55,389 nt of DNA from CAYQQQ01 sp964420125 (GTDB lineage Bacteria > Actinomycetota > Acidimicrobiia > Acidimicrobiales > Microtrichaceae), in contig CAYQQQ010000029.1 of NCBI GenBank assembly GCA_964420125.1, positions 1-55,389 on the forward strand. Direction: 5' to 3'. The position numbers and the translations under genes were made by a program. The notes below the pieces were generated by a model. It made no database searches. It was given only the letters and a program-made list of their open reading frames with translations, and was not told the origin of the DNA. Positions 46,936-55,389 of the stretch are shown piece after piece; the first letter of the stretch is position 1; each line of letters starts with the position of its first letter.

Positions 46936-47879
46936 ACGTGGGGTCGTCTGGTCGAGGAGCTCGGCGCCCGGGCGATCGTCGGGGACCGGCCCCGGCGCGT
47001 CGGGGTTCGGCGGGCGGAGGCCGGGACACGTCCCGCGGCCCCGCCAAGGCCGGCGCAGGAGCTCGCCGCGCCGGGACCAAGGGCTCGGGACCGCCGCGCG
47101 GCACCGAGGGCCCACCTCGTCGGGATCGCCCCAAGGGACTGGGTGGGACGCAGGTCGAAGGGCGACAGGCCGTGCGCGAGCTGCTGCTCGCCGGTCGGCG
47201 GAAGGTCAAGGAGATCTACCTGTCGCGGGAGGTGGAGCGCACCGACGTCGTGCAGGACATCGTCGAGCTGGCGGCGGAGTTGCGGGTGAAGGTCCAGGAG
47301 GTGAGCCGGTCCAAGCTCGACCACCTGAGCCACACCGAGGCTCCCCAGGGCGTGGTCGCCCTCGCCCAGCAGCTGCCGTCGGAGGAGCTGGAGCTGCTCT
47401 GCCGGCCGGTGGGCGGGTCGCCACCGTTCCTCCTGGCCGTCGATGGCGTCACCGACCCGGGCAACCTCGGCGCGCTGCTCCGCATCGCCGAGTGCGCCGG
47501 GGTGACCGGCGTGGTGCTGCCACGCCATCGCGCCGTGCACGTCACCCCCACCGTCACCAAGGCAGCCGCTGGAGCGGTCGAGTACCTGCCGATGTCGCTC
47601 GTGGGCGGGCTGCCCACGGCGATCGAGGAGATGAAGGCCTCCGGGGTGTGGGTGGTCGGCCTGGACATGGGCGGTTCGGCCTCGGTGCACGATCTGGAGC
47701 TCGCCGGCGACGGGGTGTGCCTGGTCGTCGGGGCGGAAGGGCGCGGCCTCGCCCGACTGGTCCGCCACCGCTGCGATCTGCTGGCGTCCATCCCCCTGCA
47801 CGGCCATCTCGCGTCGCTCAACGTGGCCGCGGCCGGTGCGGTCGCCTGCTACGAGGTCGCGCGCCGGCGCGATCGTTGA
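46932..47879 (+). CDS. rlmB: 23S rRNA (guanosine-2'-O-)-methyltransferase RlmB/TrmH (SpoU) family
   Basis: Ribose methyltransferase with a SPOUT knot, 315 residues. The first 75 residues are a Gly/Arg/Pro-rich disordered extension, common in actinobacteria. The ordered part starts VEGRQAVRELLLAG, then LLAVDGVTDPGNLGALLRIAE (motif 1), GVVLPRHRAVHVTPTVTKAAA, LVVGAEGRGLARLV (motif 2) and SIPLHGHLASLNVAAAGAVA (motif 3, SAM site). In mycobacteria cysS lies between ispF and this gene; here they overlap directly. Confidence 0.92.
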   Translation: MNVGSSGRGARRPGDRRGPAPARRGSAGGGRDTSRGPAKAGAGARRAGTKGSGPPRGTEGPPRRDRPKGLGGTQVEGRQAVRELLLAGRRKVKEIYLSREVERTDVVQDIVELAAELRVKVQEVSRSKLDHLSHTEAPQGVVALAQQLPSEELELLCRPVGGSPPFLLAVDGVTDPGNLGALLRIAECAGVTGVVLPRHRAVHVTPTVTKAAAGAVEYLPMSLVGGLPTAIEEMKASGVWVVGLDMGGSASVHDLELAGDGVCLVVGAEGRGLARLVRHRCDLLASIPLHGHLASLNVAAAGAVACYEVARRRDR

Positions 47880-47894
47880 ACGAGCATCGGCGCG

Positions 47895-47910
47895 TCGGGC
47901 GCGCGCCCGA
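47895..47910 (+). terminator. 16-bp palindrome after rlmB
   Basis: TCGGGCGCGCGCCCGA, 15 bases after the rlmB stop; forms a six-pair stem with a GCGC loop. Rest of 47880-48144 shows no gene. Confidence 0.45.
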
Positions 47911-48144
47911 ACGGCACGGTCGGTGGCGGCGACTGATGCTCTGGGGCCGATGCGAGCTCCTCTACCCGGGAGATCCTCTGACGAGATGAACCCGGGGCGA
48001 CCTTCGGGTGAACCGTCGGCGAACATCCTCGCTGCGCGCTTCCGTGGACGGTCCCGACAGGCCACAGTCGTGGACGAGGCTCGTGGCGCGGGGGAGGCCC
48101 CGGTCACGGTGCCGATCAGGGAGAACCCCCCGAGAGGACCTGCG

Positions 48145-48753
48145 ATGCCCGCTCGCATCGACCAGGGTCGACGCGCCCCCCGCAGGCGGTGGGTGCCGTT
48201 GGTCCCTGCCGCCCTGTTGCTGTTCGTCGCGACCGGCTGTCAGATGAGCGGTCGCCTCGTGCCCGATCCCATCCCGGTCGCCGACGGTGACACCGCCGCG
48301 CTGGTGACGCTCACCTGGTCGGGTGCGGCGCCGCTGGCCGAGGTGTTCGTCGACCTCTGCCGCCGACCCCACAGTGCTGCCGGATTCGACCTCCGAGCCG
48401 ACTGCGACCCCTTGTCGGCCCTCCGGCTCCCCGGCTCGCCGAGGGGGACGGGCACGGAGCAGATCGAGCTGTTCGTCGGCGCGACCCAGGACCACCGTGC
48501 CAACGGCACCTCACCTTGGGCATGCGTTCCCGAAGGGGAGGCGCCACCGGCGGGTCTCGCGGGCTACGAGCGCTGTTGGGTGCGGCTGAGCTGGGGTGAG
48601 CGGAGGAACCCCCTCGGCACGCGCAGCATCCCGTATCGGTTCACTCGCGACGATGCAGAGATCCCCGAGGCCCCGTGGGCGGTCCTTCCGGTGCTGGTCA
48701 CCGCGTTGGCGGCAGGGGTGACGTTCACCGTTCGGCGCCGGCTCGGCTCGTAG
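48145..48753 (+). CDS. exported lipoprotein with C-terminal membrane span
   Basis: 202 residues: basic start, hydrophobic core and lipobox VATGC (Cys31 region), outside domain with four Cys (DLCRRP, RADCDP, WACVPE, ERCWVR) that could form two disulfides, and a C-terminal span AVLPVLVTALAAGVTFTV with a basic tail. Same two-anchor layout as the LppM-like protein at 38.6 kb, but without visible sequence likeness. ATG has AGAGGA upstream. Function unknown. Confidence 0.65.
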   Translation: MPARIDQGRRAPRRRWVPLVPAALLLFVATGCQMSGRLVPDPIPVADGDTAALVTLTWSGAAPLAEVFVDLCRRPHSAAGFDLRADCDPLSALRLPGSPRGTGTEQIELFVGATQDHRANGTSPWACVPEGEAPPAGLAGYERCWVRLSWGERRNPLGTRSIPYRFTRDDAEIPEAPWAVLPVLVTALAAGVTFTVRRRLGS

Positions 48754-48789
48754 GCCCCTCGACCGGTCACGCCGACCGAGGCGGACGGA

Positions 48790-50109
48790 TCAGCGACACC
48801 CGTCCTCCTGGTGCTCGGTGCCCGGTGCGGGAGGATCGACCTGCACGCAGTGCCCTCCCAGGCTCTTGGCCCGATAGAGCAGCTCGTCGGCACGGCGGAG
48901 GAGCGTGGCATCGTCCTCGGTCGGCCCGGCGAAGGCGCAGCCGATGCTGGCGCTGATCACCATGTCGTCGCCACCGACCCGGAACGGTTCGCTGAGGTGG
49001 TGCACCAGGCGGTCGGCGAGCCCACGGATCACCGCGGGCTCGGTGTCGAGGGTCAGCACGATGAACTCGTCCCCTCCGAAGCGGCCGATCACGTCGTCGC
49101 GTCGGACGCATCCGCGGATCCGCTCCGCCACGGCGATCAGGAGGCTGTCGCCGACCAGATGGCCGTGGAGGTCGTTGATCTCCTTGAACCCGTCGAGGTC
49201 GAGGCACATCAACGCGCGAGGTCGCCCATGGGATCGGGCCAACGCGACCTCCAAGCCCGTGCGGTTCAGCAGATCGGTCAACGGATCGGTGATGGCTCGG
49301 CGTTCCAGCTCCGCGCGCACCTGCGACTGGGCCACCGACAGCGAGATCAGATCGACCAGCGACTTGGTGACCTCCTGCACCCACATGGCCGTGGGGACGA
49401 GCCCCTCGCCTTCGAGCACCACGTGGCCACCCGTGCCGCCGTCTCCGAAGGGCAGCGCGTAGCTCCACCAGCCCGGCTGGCGGGTCTCCAACTGCAGGAC
49501 GCCGACTCCCTCCGCTGGACCGTGTGGGCGCTCGCAACCCGAGCCGCCCGCGCCGTCGGAGCGGTACAGCACGGCGCGGGTGCTCCGAGATCCGAGCACC
49601 GACACCTCGACCGGACCGAGTTGCTGAGAGAACACCGGGAGGAGCCGCGCCATGACCTCCGTCAACGGGGCCGTGTGGGCGACCATCCGCAGCGCTTCTA
49701 CGAACAGCTGGCGGGTGCTGACGTCACGGGCCAGGATCGCCAGCACCGGCTCACCGTGGCGCTGCGTCCACACACCCTGGATCTCCACGTGGATCCAACC
49801 GCTGGCGTCGCGGATCCGGGTGACCACCGAGGCGTTCTTCGACGCAGCTCTCTCGCCCGACTCGGTGTGGTTGTCGGCAGTCGCCATCGCCCCCATGGCC
49901 ACGCTCAGGTCCTCGGGATCGAGCAGCTCCAGGATCGACTGCATCCGGCCGTCGGGTCCGGGGCGCAGCTGCATGCCCGCCATCCGCTCGGCTGAGTCGT
50001 TCGCCCACAGGACCTGGAAGTCGCGGTCGAGTGCCAGCACGGCGAGCGCCTCATGGGTGAGCAGAGCTGCTCCACAGAGCGATTCGAGCTCGGTTGTCGA
50101 CGAGGGCAC
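48790..50109 (-). CDS. PAS-GGDEF diguanylate cyclase
   Basis: Makes cyclic di-GMP from GTP. 439 residues: an N-terminal PAS-like sensor (LALDRDFQVLWANDSAERM, residues about 25-130), a middle region with no family recognised (about 140-260), and a GGDEF domain (DPLTDLLNRTGLE, MCLDLDGFKEINDLHGHLVG, and the active loop GGDEF at 345-349). An inhibitory I-site RRDD (336-339) lies the standard five residues before it, so product feedback is expected. No membrane span; cytosolic. GTG start. No EAL phosphodiesterase nearby. Confidence 0.9.
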   Translation of the reverse strand: MPSSTTELESLCGAALLTHEALAVLALDRDFQVLWANDSAERMAGMQLRPGPDGRMQSILELLDPEDLSVAMGAMATADNHTESGERAASKNASVVTRIRDASGWIHVEIQGVWTQRHGEPVLAILARDVSTRQLFVEALRMVAHTAPLTEVMARLLPVFSQQLGPVEVSVLGSRSTRAVLYRSDGAGGSGCERPHGPAEGVGVLQLETRQPGWWSYALPFGDGGTGGHVVLEGEGLVPTAMWVQEVTKSLVDLISLSVAQSQVRAELERRAITDPLTDLLNRTGLEVALARSHGRPRALMCLDLDGFKEINDLHGHLVGDSLLIAVAERIRGCVRRDDVIGRFGGDEFIVLTLDTEPAVIRGLADRLVHHLSEPFRVGGDDMVISASIGCAFAGPTEDDATLLRRADELLYRAKSLGGHCVQVDPPAPGTEHQEDGCR

Positions 50110-50204
50110 GGGTCATGTATCGACGGCACCGGGCGAAGCCCTTAGCTTGGGCCGCGGTCGGCGCCGGGGGTCCTGGGGACGATGAGCCCGCAACCTCTGG
50201 ATGC

Positions 50205-52400
50205 TCAGCCAGCGGCGGGTCCGATCTCCCAGATCCGAGCGGTGAGCGGCTCGTCGGAGGGCCAGTCGAGCCCGCTCTCCGCCAGCTCGGCGCCGCTGCG
50301 AACGCCGAGGTCGACGACGGGTCCGCAGAGGTCGGTGGTCGCCACCCGGAACTCGAGCGACGGATCGAGCGCCGGGCGGATGTTCGGACCGGGAGAGCCG
50401 GCCGGCTCCAGCTGGTAGGCGAACACCACGGCGTGGGCGGCCTCTTCATCCGTGTATCCCAGCGCTGCTCGACTGCGGTCGTCTCCCTCGAACGGCGAGA
50501 CGTAGCGCTGGAGCCGACCCTGTTGGACCAGGGGCTGCGTTCGGCGGGCGACGGCGACCGCGGCCCGGCAGGCGGCCAGCTCGTCGGGACCGAGAGCCTC
50601 GAGGTCGAGGTCGAACCCGAACCGTCCCGACAGCGCCACCGCGCAGGCGAAGGCGAGGGGACGCTCTCCCCATCGGGTCACGTGGGCCGCCATCGCCGAG
50701 GTCGGGAAGAAGTGCGAGCAGGCCCACTGCATGCGCACCCTCGTCACCGGATCGGTGTTGTCGGAAGTCCAGAACTCGTGGAACCGGGCCAGCGTGCCGT
50801 GGTCGGTGCGCCCGCCACCGGAGGCGCAGAGCATCATCTCCACCTCTGGATGCCGGGCGACGACCTCGTCCATCACCTCCCAGGTGGCTCGCACGAGGTC
50901 GACCGGGAGGTTCTCCTGGCGGTCGGCCGCGAGCATCGGCGAGCCCGCCTCGGTGAGGGGCCGGTTGGCGTCCCACTTCACATAGGAGATGCGCGGGTCG
51001 GCACCGAGGGTCCGGTCGAGCACGCCGACCTCGAACTCCCGGACCTCCGGCCGCAACGCGTCGAGCACGAGCTGCTCACGGTGGAGGCGGGGCTCTCGGC
51101 GGTCGCCGAGGACCCACTCGGGGTGGCGTTCGAAGAGCTCGCTGTCGGGGTTGACCATCTCCGGTTCCACCCAGATCCCGAAGCGGATCCTGCGGGCCTC
51201 CGCGGCGTCGGCCAGCGGTGGGAGCCCGTCGGGCAGCTTGCGGCGGTCCGGATCCCAGTCACCCAGTCCGCGGGTGTCGTCGTCGCGGGGACGCGTGGTG
51301 CCGAACCACCCGTCGTCCAGCAGGAACAGGTCGGCGCCGAGGTCGGCGGTCCGCTCGATCAACCCCTTGATGCGGTCCTCGTCGAACTCGAAGAACGTCG
51401 CCTCCCAGTTGTTCACCACCAGCGGTCGGAGGCGTTGCGGGTCGCGCAGCACCCGCGCTCTGGTCCAGTCGTGGAAGCGTCGGGTGACCTCCGCCCGCCC
51501 GTCACCGGACCAGGTCCAGGCGACCTTCGGGGTGGAGAAGCGCACGCCTGGGTCGAGCAGGTACTGGGCCGCGAAGGGGTTGGCGCCGGCCCGGAGGCGC
51601 AGCGCGCCGGGCGCGCCAGGCTGCGGTGCCGGACGGAGGTCCAGCTCGATGCGGGTGTTCCCGCCCCAGGCGACGGAGATGCCGAGCACCTCGCCGTCGT
51701 GCTCGTCGCTTGGCCCCGACGGAGAGAGCAGCAGGCACGGGTTGCGCTGCAGGTGGGGTTGGACCACCCCGAGGGTGGACAGCGAGCAGGCGCCGGGGTG
51801 GATGCGTTGCGCGGTCCAACGCCACTCGTCTGCCCAACCGGATCCGCCGAACTGCACCACCTCCGCGTCGGCTTCGACGAGCAGCAGCGGCGCGATGGAG
51901 TCGTAGTCGCAGAGGCGCACCGGGGCGTCCTCGGCGTGGACGACCTCGACCCACTGCTCCAACACACCTGAAGCAGGATGGGTGCGCGCGTGGAGCTCGA
52001 CGGTGAGGTCGAACAGCTCGTCGGTGGACGTGAGGACGTGGTGGATCCCTTCGGGCTCGGCGAGTTCGGTCACTTCGGTGAGCCGCAGGCGGGTGGTGAG
52101 CGTGCCGTCGTGATGGGTGATGCGCAGGGCCGGAGGGCGCAGCGGATCGGCTTCGCCCCACACGGGATGGGCTTCGGGGAACCAGTGCAGGTCGAGCTCT
52201 GCCTCGGCGGTCGCACCACCGAGGCCCAGGCCCACCTGGCGGAGCCTGCCGTGGTGGTCGGCGCCGAGGGTGAGCCCCCACCCGCCGGCGTCGATGCGGA
52301 AGAGGTCGGGGCCGGGAGGGGCTCCGGAGGCGTGCGTTCCGACGACCTGGGATGGCGGGGGCGGTCCGTCGTGCTCGGGAGCAGGGTCCATGTCGGTCAT
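50205..52400 (-). CDS. alpha-galactosidase, glycoside hydrolase family 36
   Basis: Releases terminal alpha-galactose from oligosaccharides such as melibiose or raffinose with retention. 731 residues, typical for GH36: an N-terminal beta-supersandwich, then the TIM barrel with LFLLDDGWFGTTR, FGIWVEPEMVNPDSEL, the nucleophile Asp477 in YVKWDANR, and the acid/base Asp547 in WTSDNTDP. No signal peptide, so substrates are taken up first. The ATG at 52400 is the first Met after an upstream stretch that lies over ligB on the other strand. No sugar transporter or regulator is adjacent. Confidence 0.93.
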   Translation of the reverse strand: MTDMDPAPEHDGPPPPSQVVGTHASGAPPGPDLFRIDAGGWGLTLGADHHGRLRQVGLGLGGATAEAELDLHWFPEAHPVWGEADPLRPPALRITHHDGTLTTRLRLTEVTELAEPEGIHHVLTSTDELFDLTVELHARTHPASGVLEQWVEVVHAEDAPVRLCDYDSIAPLLLVEADAEVVQFGGSGWADEWRWTAQRIHPGACSLSTLGVVQPHLQRNPCLLLSPSGPSDEHDGEVLGISVAWGGNTRIELDLRPAPQPGAPGALRLRAGANPFAAQYLLDPGVRFSTPKVAWTWSGDGRAEVTRRFHDWTRARVLRDPQRLRPLVVNNWEATFFEFDEDRIKGLIERTADLGADLFLLDDGWFGTTRPRDDDTRGLGDWDPDRRKLPDGLPPLADAAEARRIRFGIWVEPEMVNPDSELFERHPEWVLGDRREPRLHREQLVLDALRPEVREFEVGVLDRTLGADPRISYVKWDANRPLTEAGSPMLAADRQENLPVDLVRATWEVMDEVVARHPEVEMMLCASGGGRTDHGTLARFHEFWTSDNTDPVTRVRMQWACSHFFPTSAMAAHVTRWGERPLAFACAVALSGRFGFDLDLEALGPDELAACRAAVAVARRTQPLVQQGRLQRYVSPFEGDDRSRAALGYTDEEAAHAVVFAYQLEPAGSPGPNIRPALDPSLEFRVATTDLCGPVVDLGVRSGAELAESGLDWPSDEPLTARIWEIGPAAG

Positions 52401-52463
52401 CCTGCCCGCCCCGCAACGGTGCTGGCGACCGAGGCGCGTCGTTGCGCGGTGGGAACATGGGCT

Positions 52464-53942
52464 GTGCTCCTCGCCGACCTCGTCGACACCTCGGCCCGGG
52501 TGGCCGCCACTCGCGGGCGCAACGAGAAGGTCGCGCTGCTGGCTGCTCACCTGAGGACGTTGGACGACGAGGAGCTGCCCGTCGCCGTGGCGGTGCTGTG
52601 CGGCGCACCCCGCCAGGGTCGGGTGGGTGTGGGCTGGGCGACCGCTCGCATCGAGGGCCGCGCCGCTGAGCCGTCGCTCTCGGTGCTCGACCTCGACCGC
52701 CTCCTCGAGAAGCTGGCGGCGCTCGGCGGCCCGGGCGTGCAGGCCGAGCGACGTCAGGTCCTGGCGGACTTCGGGGCGCGGGCCACGCCGGCGGAGGCCG
52801 CCTTCGTGTCGGCGCTGTTGATCGGAGAGCTCCGTCAGGGTGCGCTGGCGGGGGTGGAGCAGGCTGTCGCCCGCGCCAGTGGGGTGCCGGCGTCGTCGGT
52901 GCGCCGTGCCGCCATGCTGTTGGGAGACCTGCCTCACGCAGCCCGCCTGGCCGCCTCCGGTGGTCGGTCGGCCCTCGATGCGGTGGGCATCCGCCTCGGC
53001 GTCCCGGTGCAGCCGATGCTCGCCGCCGCTGCTGCCTCGGTCGACGAAGCGGTCGGTGAGCTGGGCGAGGTGAGCGTCGAGTGGAAGCTCGATGGGATCC
53101 GCCTCCAGGCGCACCGCCGAGGCGATCGCGTCCGGCTGTTCACCCGGAACCTCAACGACGTGACGGCGCAGTTCCCGGCCGTGGTGGAGCAGGTGCTGGC
53201 TGTCGAGGTGGGCGAGTGCGTGCTCGACGGCGAGGTGATCGGCGTGGGGCCCGACGGTCGGCCGGGGCTCTTCCAGGACTCGTTCGCGGCCGCCGAGCAC
53301 GAGGCGTGGTGGTTCGACGCGCTGATGCTGGACGGCGAGTCGATGATCGACGTGCAATTGCGGGAACGGTTGGAGCGGCTCGACGGGATCGCTTCGTTGC
53401 GGCGGATCCCGGGCGTGCGCACCGGGTCCTCCGATCGCGCCTCCGAGGTGATGGCCGAGTCGCTCGCGGCTGGCCACGAGGGAGTGGTGCTGAAGTCGGT
53501 CGACAGCGTCTACGCCGCCGGTCGTCGGGGGAGAGCCTGGCGGAAGGTCAAGCCGGTGCACACCCTCGACCTGGTGGTGATTGGCGTGGAGTGGGGTTCC
53601 GGCCGCCGGCAGGGCCGCCTGTCCAACCTGCACCTCGCAGCGCTCGCCGAGGATGGCACCCCCGTCATGGTGGGCAAGACCTTCAAGGGCCTCACCGACG
53701 AGCTCCTGGAGTGGCAGACCGCCGAGCTGCTGGCTCGGGAGGTCGGCCGTGACGGCCACATCGTGTGGGTGCGTCCGGAGCTGGTGGTGGAGATCGCCCT
53801 CGACGGGGTGCAGCGATCCACCCGCTATCCGGGTGGCGTGGCGCTGCGCTTCGCCCGGGTGCGCCGGTACCGCACGGACAAGTCGCCGTCGGAGGCCGAT
53901 CGTCTGGTGCAGCTGCAGGCGATGCTGGCTGGCTCGACCTGA
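52464..53942 (+). CDS. ligB: ATP-dependent DNA ligase LigB
   Basis: 492-residue ligase with an N-terminal DNA-binding domain (SARVAATRGRNEKVALLA, LLIGELRQGALAGVEQAV), nucleotidyltransferase domain with motif I VEWKLDGIRLQ (Lys208 is adenylated), motif IV HEGVVLKS, motif V WRKVKPVHTLDLVVIGVEWG, and an OB domain ending RSTRYPGGVALRFARVRRYR. It is close to M. tuberculosis LigB throughout. GTG start gives the standard LLADLV N-terminus. The gene is divergent from the GH36 gene, 63 bases apart. Confidence 0.94.
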   Translation: MLLADLVDTSARVAATRGRNEKVALLAAHLRTLDDEELPVAVAVLCGAPRQGRVGVGWATARIEGRAAEPSLSVLDLDRLLEKLAALGGPGVQAERRQVLADFGARATPAEAAFVSALLIGELRQGALAGVEQAVARASGVPASSVRRAAMLLGDLPHAARLAASGGRSALDAVGIRLGVPVQPMLAAAAASVDEAVGELGEVSVEWKLDGIRLQAHRRGDRVRLFTRNLNDVTAQFPAVVEQVLAVEVGECVLDGEVIGVGPDGRPGLFQDSFAAAEHEAWWFDALMLDGESMIDVQLRERLERLDGIASLRRIPGVRTGSSDRASEVMAESLAAGHEGVVLKSVDSVYAAGRRGRAWRKVKPVHTLDLVVIGVEWGSGRRQGRLSNLHLAALAEDGTPVMVGKTFKGLTDELLEWQTAELLAREVGRDGHIVWVRPELVVEIALDGVQRSTRYPGGVALRFARVRRYRTDKSPSEADRLVQLQAMLAGST

Positions 53943-53991
53943 CCGCGTGGGGACCTGCGGCGTCGTGGCGACGTGATGATCGGTACGACCA

Positions 53992-55029
53992 TCAGGGCTC
54001 GTCGTGGGCCGCTCCATAGCCGCGGTGCAGGCCTTCGACGACCTCGGCGAAGTGCTCGGGGTCAGGCGCACTGTTGTTCACCAGGCTCACCGAGTCGGAG
54101 ATGCCGGCCAGACGCGTGCGGAGCAGCCCTGCGATCTGGTGGGGTTCACCGACCACAGCGATCGTCTCGATCAGCTCGTCGTCGATCAGGTCGCCCATCT
54201 CGGCCCAGCGGTCGGCTCGGGCGAGCTGCCGGAGCTCCGAGCGGAGGGCGCCGTAGCCGTGCAGCTCGAACACCGGCTGGTAGGCGGGCGTGGTCGCATA
54301 GAAGGCGAGCTGGGTACGAACCGCCTCACGGCTGGCGGTCATCTGAGCCTCGTCGCGGCCGGTCACCACGATCGTCGTGCACACGATCTCGAGCTCGTCG
54401 GGATCGCGCCCGGTCGCCGTGGCTCCGGCGGTGAGCTCAGGGAGGGTGAGCTCCAGTAGCGAACGCCGCGAGTTGACCGGGTGGACGAGCAGCCCGTCGG
54501 CGACCTCGCCGGCCACCGCGGTCATCGCCGGTCCGACGCCGCCGAGGAGGATGGCCGGCGGACCGTGGGGGTTCGGGCCCGGATCGAAGGCGGGGACCAT
54601 CCGGGTGTGGGTGTAGAACTCGCCGGCGAAGTCGAGCGGGGTCGTGTGCTGCCATGCGTCCCAGATGGCACGCATCGCGAGGACGAGCTCTCGCATCCGG
54701 GCCGGCGGGTGTGACCACGGCATCGAGAAGCGCTGCTCGATGTGAGGTCGGATCTGCGAACCCAGTCCGAGGGTGAAGCGTCCGCCAGTGAGGGTCTGGA
54801 GGTCCCATCCCGCGTTCGCCAGCGTCATCGGCGAGCGTGCGAAGGCGATGGCGAGCGCCGTGCCCAGCTGGATGTGGTCCGTGTGCTCGGCAGCGACAGC
54901 GAGGGGGATGAACGGATCGTGGCGGGCCTCGAAGGAGAACGCGCGGTCGTAGCCCAGGTTCTCGAGCTCCCGGTAGATGGTGCGAGCCTCGGTGATGTCC
55001 TCGGTTGGTACGACCATCGACACGCGCAC
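53992..55029 (-). CDS. LLM-class (luciferase-like) F420-type oxidoreductase
   Basis: 345-residue TIM-barrel flavin/F420 oxidoreductase. It opens VSMVVPTEDITEARTIYREL, then YDRAFSFEARHDPFIPLAVA, IQLGTALAIAFARSPMTLA and LTGGRFTLGLGSQIRPHIEQ, all typical of the TIGR03617-like subgroup; PAILLGGVGPAMTAVAGEVADGLLVH is split here as landmarks PAILLGGVGP and VADGLLVHP. Substrate unknown. GTG 55029 or ATG 55017 could be the start; neither has a clear ribosome-binding site. Converges with ligB. Confidence 0.85.
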   Translation of the reverse strand: MRVSMVVPTEDITEARTIYRELENLGYDRAFSFEARHDPFIPLAVAAEHTDHIQLGTALAIAFARSPMTLANAGWDLQTLTGGRFTLGLGSQIRPHIEQRFSMPWSHPPARMRELVLAMRAIWDAWQHTTPLDFAGEFYTHTRMVPAFDPGPNPHGPPAILLGGVGPAMTAVAGEVADGLLVHPVNSRRSLLELTLPELTAGATATGRDPDELEIVCTTIVVTGRDEAQMTASREAVRTQLAFYATTPAYQPVFELHGYGALRSELRQLARADRWAEMGDLIDDELIETIAVVGEPHQIAGLLRTRLAGISDSVSLVNNSAPDPEHFAEVVEGLHRGYGAAHDEP

Positions 55030-55156
55030 CCGGTCAGATCAGTCTGGAGGGCGGTCGAGGTCAAGTCGCCGGTCTCGGCCGGTTACGAGGGAGGCACCGG
55101 TGGTCGCGACGCCTACACTCCCGCGAAGTCCCGTTCGGACATCGAAACGGGTGCTT

Positions 55157-55230
55157 GCCCGAGTAGCTCAGTTGGCCAGAGCAGCTGTCTTGTAAACAGC
55201 AGGTCGTCGGTTCGAGTCCGACCTCGGGCT
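55157..55230 (+). tRNA. tRNA-Thr (anticodon UGU)
   Basis: 74-base cloverleaf: acceptor GCCCGAG/CTCGGGC, D-arm AGCTCAGTTGGCCAGAGC, anticodon arm GCTGT-CTTGTAA-ACAGC with TGT, T-arm GGTCG-style TCGG-TTCGAGT-CCGA. U discriminator, no encoded CCA. Reads ACA (and, by wobble, other Thr codons). Shares its acceptor stem with the other tRNA-Thr at 10.3 kb. Confidence 0.95.
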
Positions 55231-55277
55231 CTGCAATCCCAAGGGTTTTGGCTCCTCGGGACTCTCAGGAACCGGCG

Positions 55278-55299
55278 CTTGCTAATCCCTTGCTAATCC
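55278..55299. repeat. tandem 11-bp direct repeat beside tRNA-Thr
   Basis: CTTGCTAATCC occurs twice back to back, 48 bases after the tRNA. It is AT-richer than its surroundings. Could be integrase arm-type sites; the window ends before any integrase would be seen. Nothing else recognised up to the edge. Confidence 0.6.
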
Positions 55300-55389
55300 G
55301 CCGACCGTCACCGCCGTGTGGCTCCGAGCTCGATGCGCGCTGATACACGTCAGAGTCGGAGGTCGGGGCCTCGCGTGTGGTGATCGGCG

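Noticed and set aside
50205..54071. A single 1288-residue minus-strand frame running through ligB into the GH36 gene
   Set aside because: Only the part after 52400 matches a protein family. The rest is antisense to ligB, whose motifs are intact on the plus strand.
1..55389. CRISPR array, transposase, prophage or rRNA genes
   Set aside because: No regularly spaced repeats, transposase or phage motifs or rRNA sequence were seen on reading both strands.

Overview
The window is GC-rich DNA (roughly 70 % by eye) from an actinobacterium. Evidence for this: a SigR/SigH-type sigma factor with its HxxxCxxC zinc anti-sigma factor, a maleylpyruvate isomerase-fold (mycothiol-type) protein, an F420-type luciferase-like oxidoreductase, acyl-CoA carboxylase beta plus epsilon subunits, LigB- and LigC-type ATP-dependent DNA ligases, a DUF2342 zincin next to tilS, and ClpC. 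Many genes appear leaderless. Gene order around tilS-hpt-folE-folP-folB-folK-panC-coaX-lysS resembles that of mycobacteria but with losses and insertions (no ftsH, panD or cysS where expected). I infer a deep-branching actinobacterium, possibly class Acidimicrobiia, but the sequence alone does not prove this.

Layout. 1-10.3 kb: a truncated amino-acid-type ABC binding lipoprotein, ligC-LOG pair, acyl-CoA carboxylase beta/epsilon, metallophosphoesterase, MPI-fold protein, class III CoA transferase, GNAT-like protein, secreted lipoprotein, histidine phosphatase, tRNA-Thr(CGU). 10.6-13.1 kb: thiol-stress unit (sigR-rsrA), two very small proteins and the zincin. 13.1-26 kb: long cofactor superoperon: tilS, hpt, folE, folP, a pseudo-phosphatase-like protein, folB, folK, DUF2520 protein, small protein, panC, nadB, nadC; a convergent tandem TetR-like regulator with an 18-bp palindromic operator; then coaX, lysS and an orphan ABC ATPase. 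27.1-29.8 kb: FHA-HTH protein followed by a transmembrane Ser/Thr kinase. 29.8-33.9 kb: ABM monooxygenase-fold protein, polyprenyl synthase, ClpC. 34.1-36.5 kb: island of exported proteins of unknown function, preceded by a lipoprotein reading frame that looks frameshifted. 36.5-42.9 kb: ModA without its transporter, two class-I-type methyltransferases, a LppM-like protein, a CrtI-like FAD oxidoreductase and a radical SAM enzyme. 43-50.1 kb: DisA (c-di-AMP), dienelactone hydrolase, CRP (cAMP), ispD-ispF-rlmB, a lipoprotein, GGDEF protein (c-di-GMP). 50.2-55.4 kb: GH36 alpha-galactosidase, LigB, LLM oxidoreductase, tRNA-Thr(UGU) followed by a tandem 11-bp repeat.

How it works together. The core is housekeeping: folate, NAD, CoA, purine salvage and isoprenoid precursor synthesis, with tight translational coupling (ATGA, GTGA and TGATG junctions throughout). 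The best candidates for undescribed biology are the catalytically dead dual-specificity-phosphatase-like protein inside the folate operon, the FHA-HTH/kinase pair, the methyltransferase/radical SAM/FAD cluster, and the unknown exported-protein island. No CRISPR array, transposase or prophage gene was seen.
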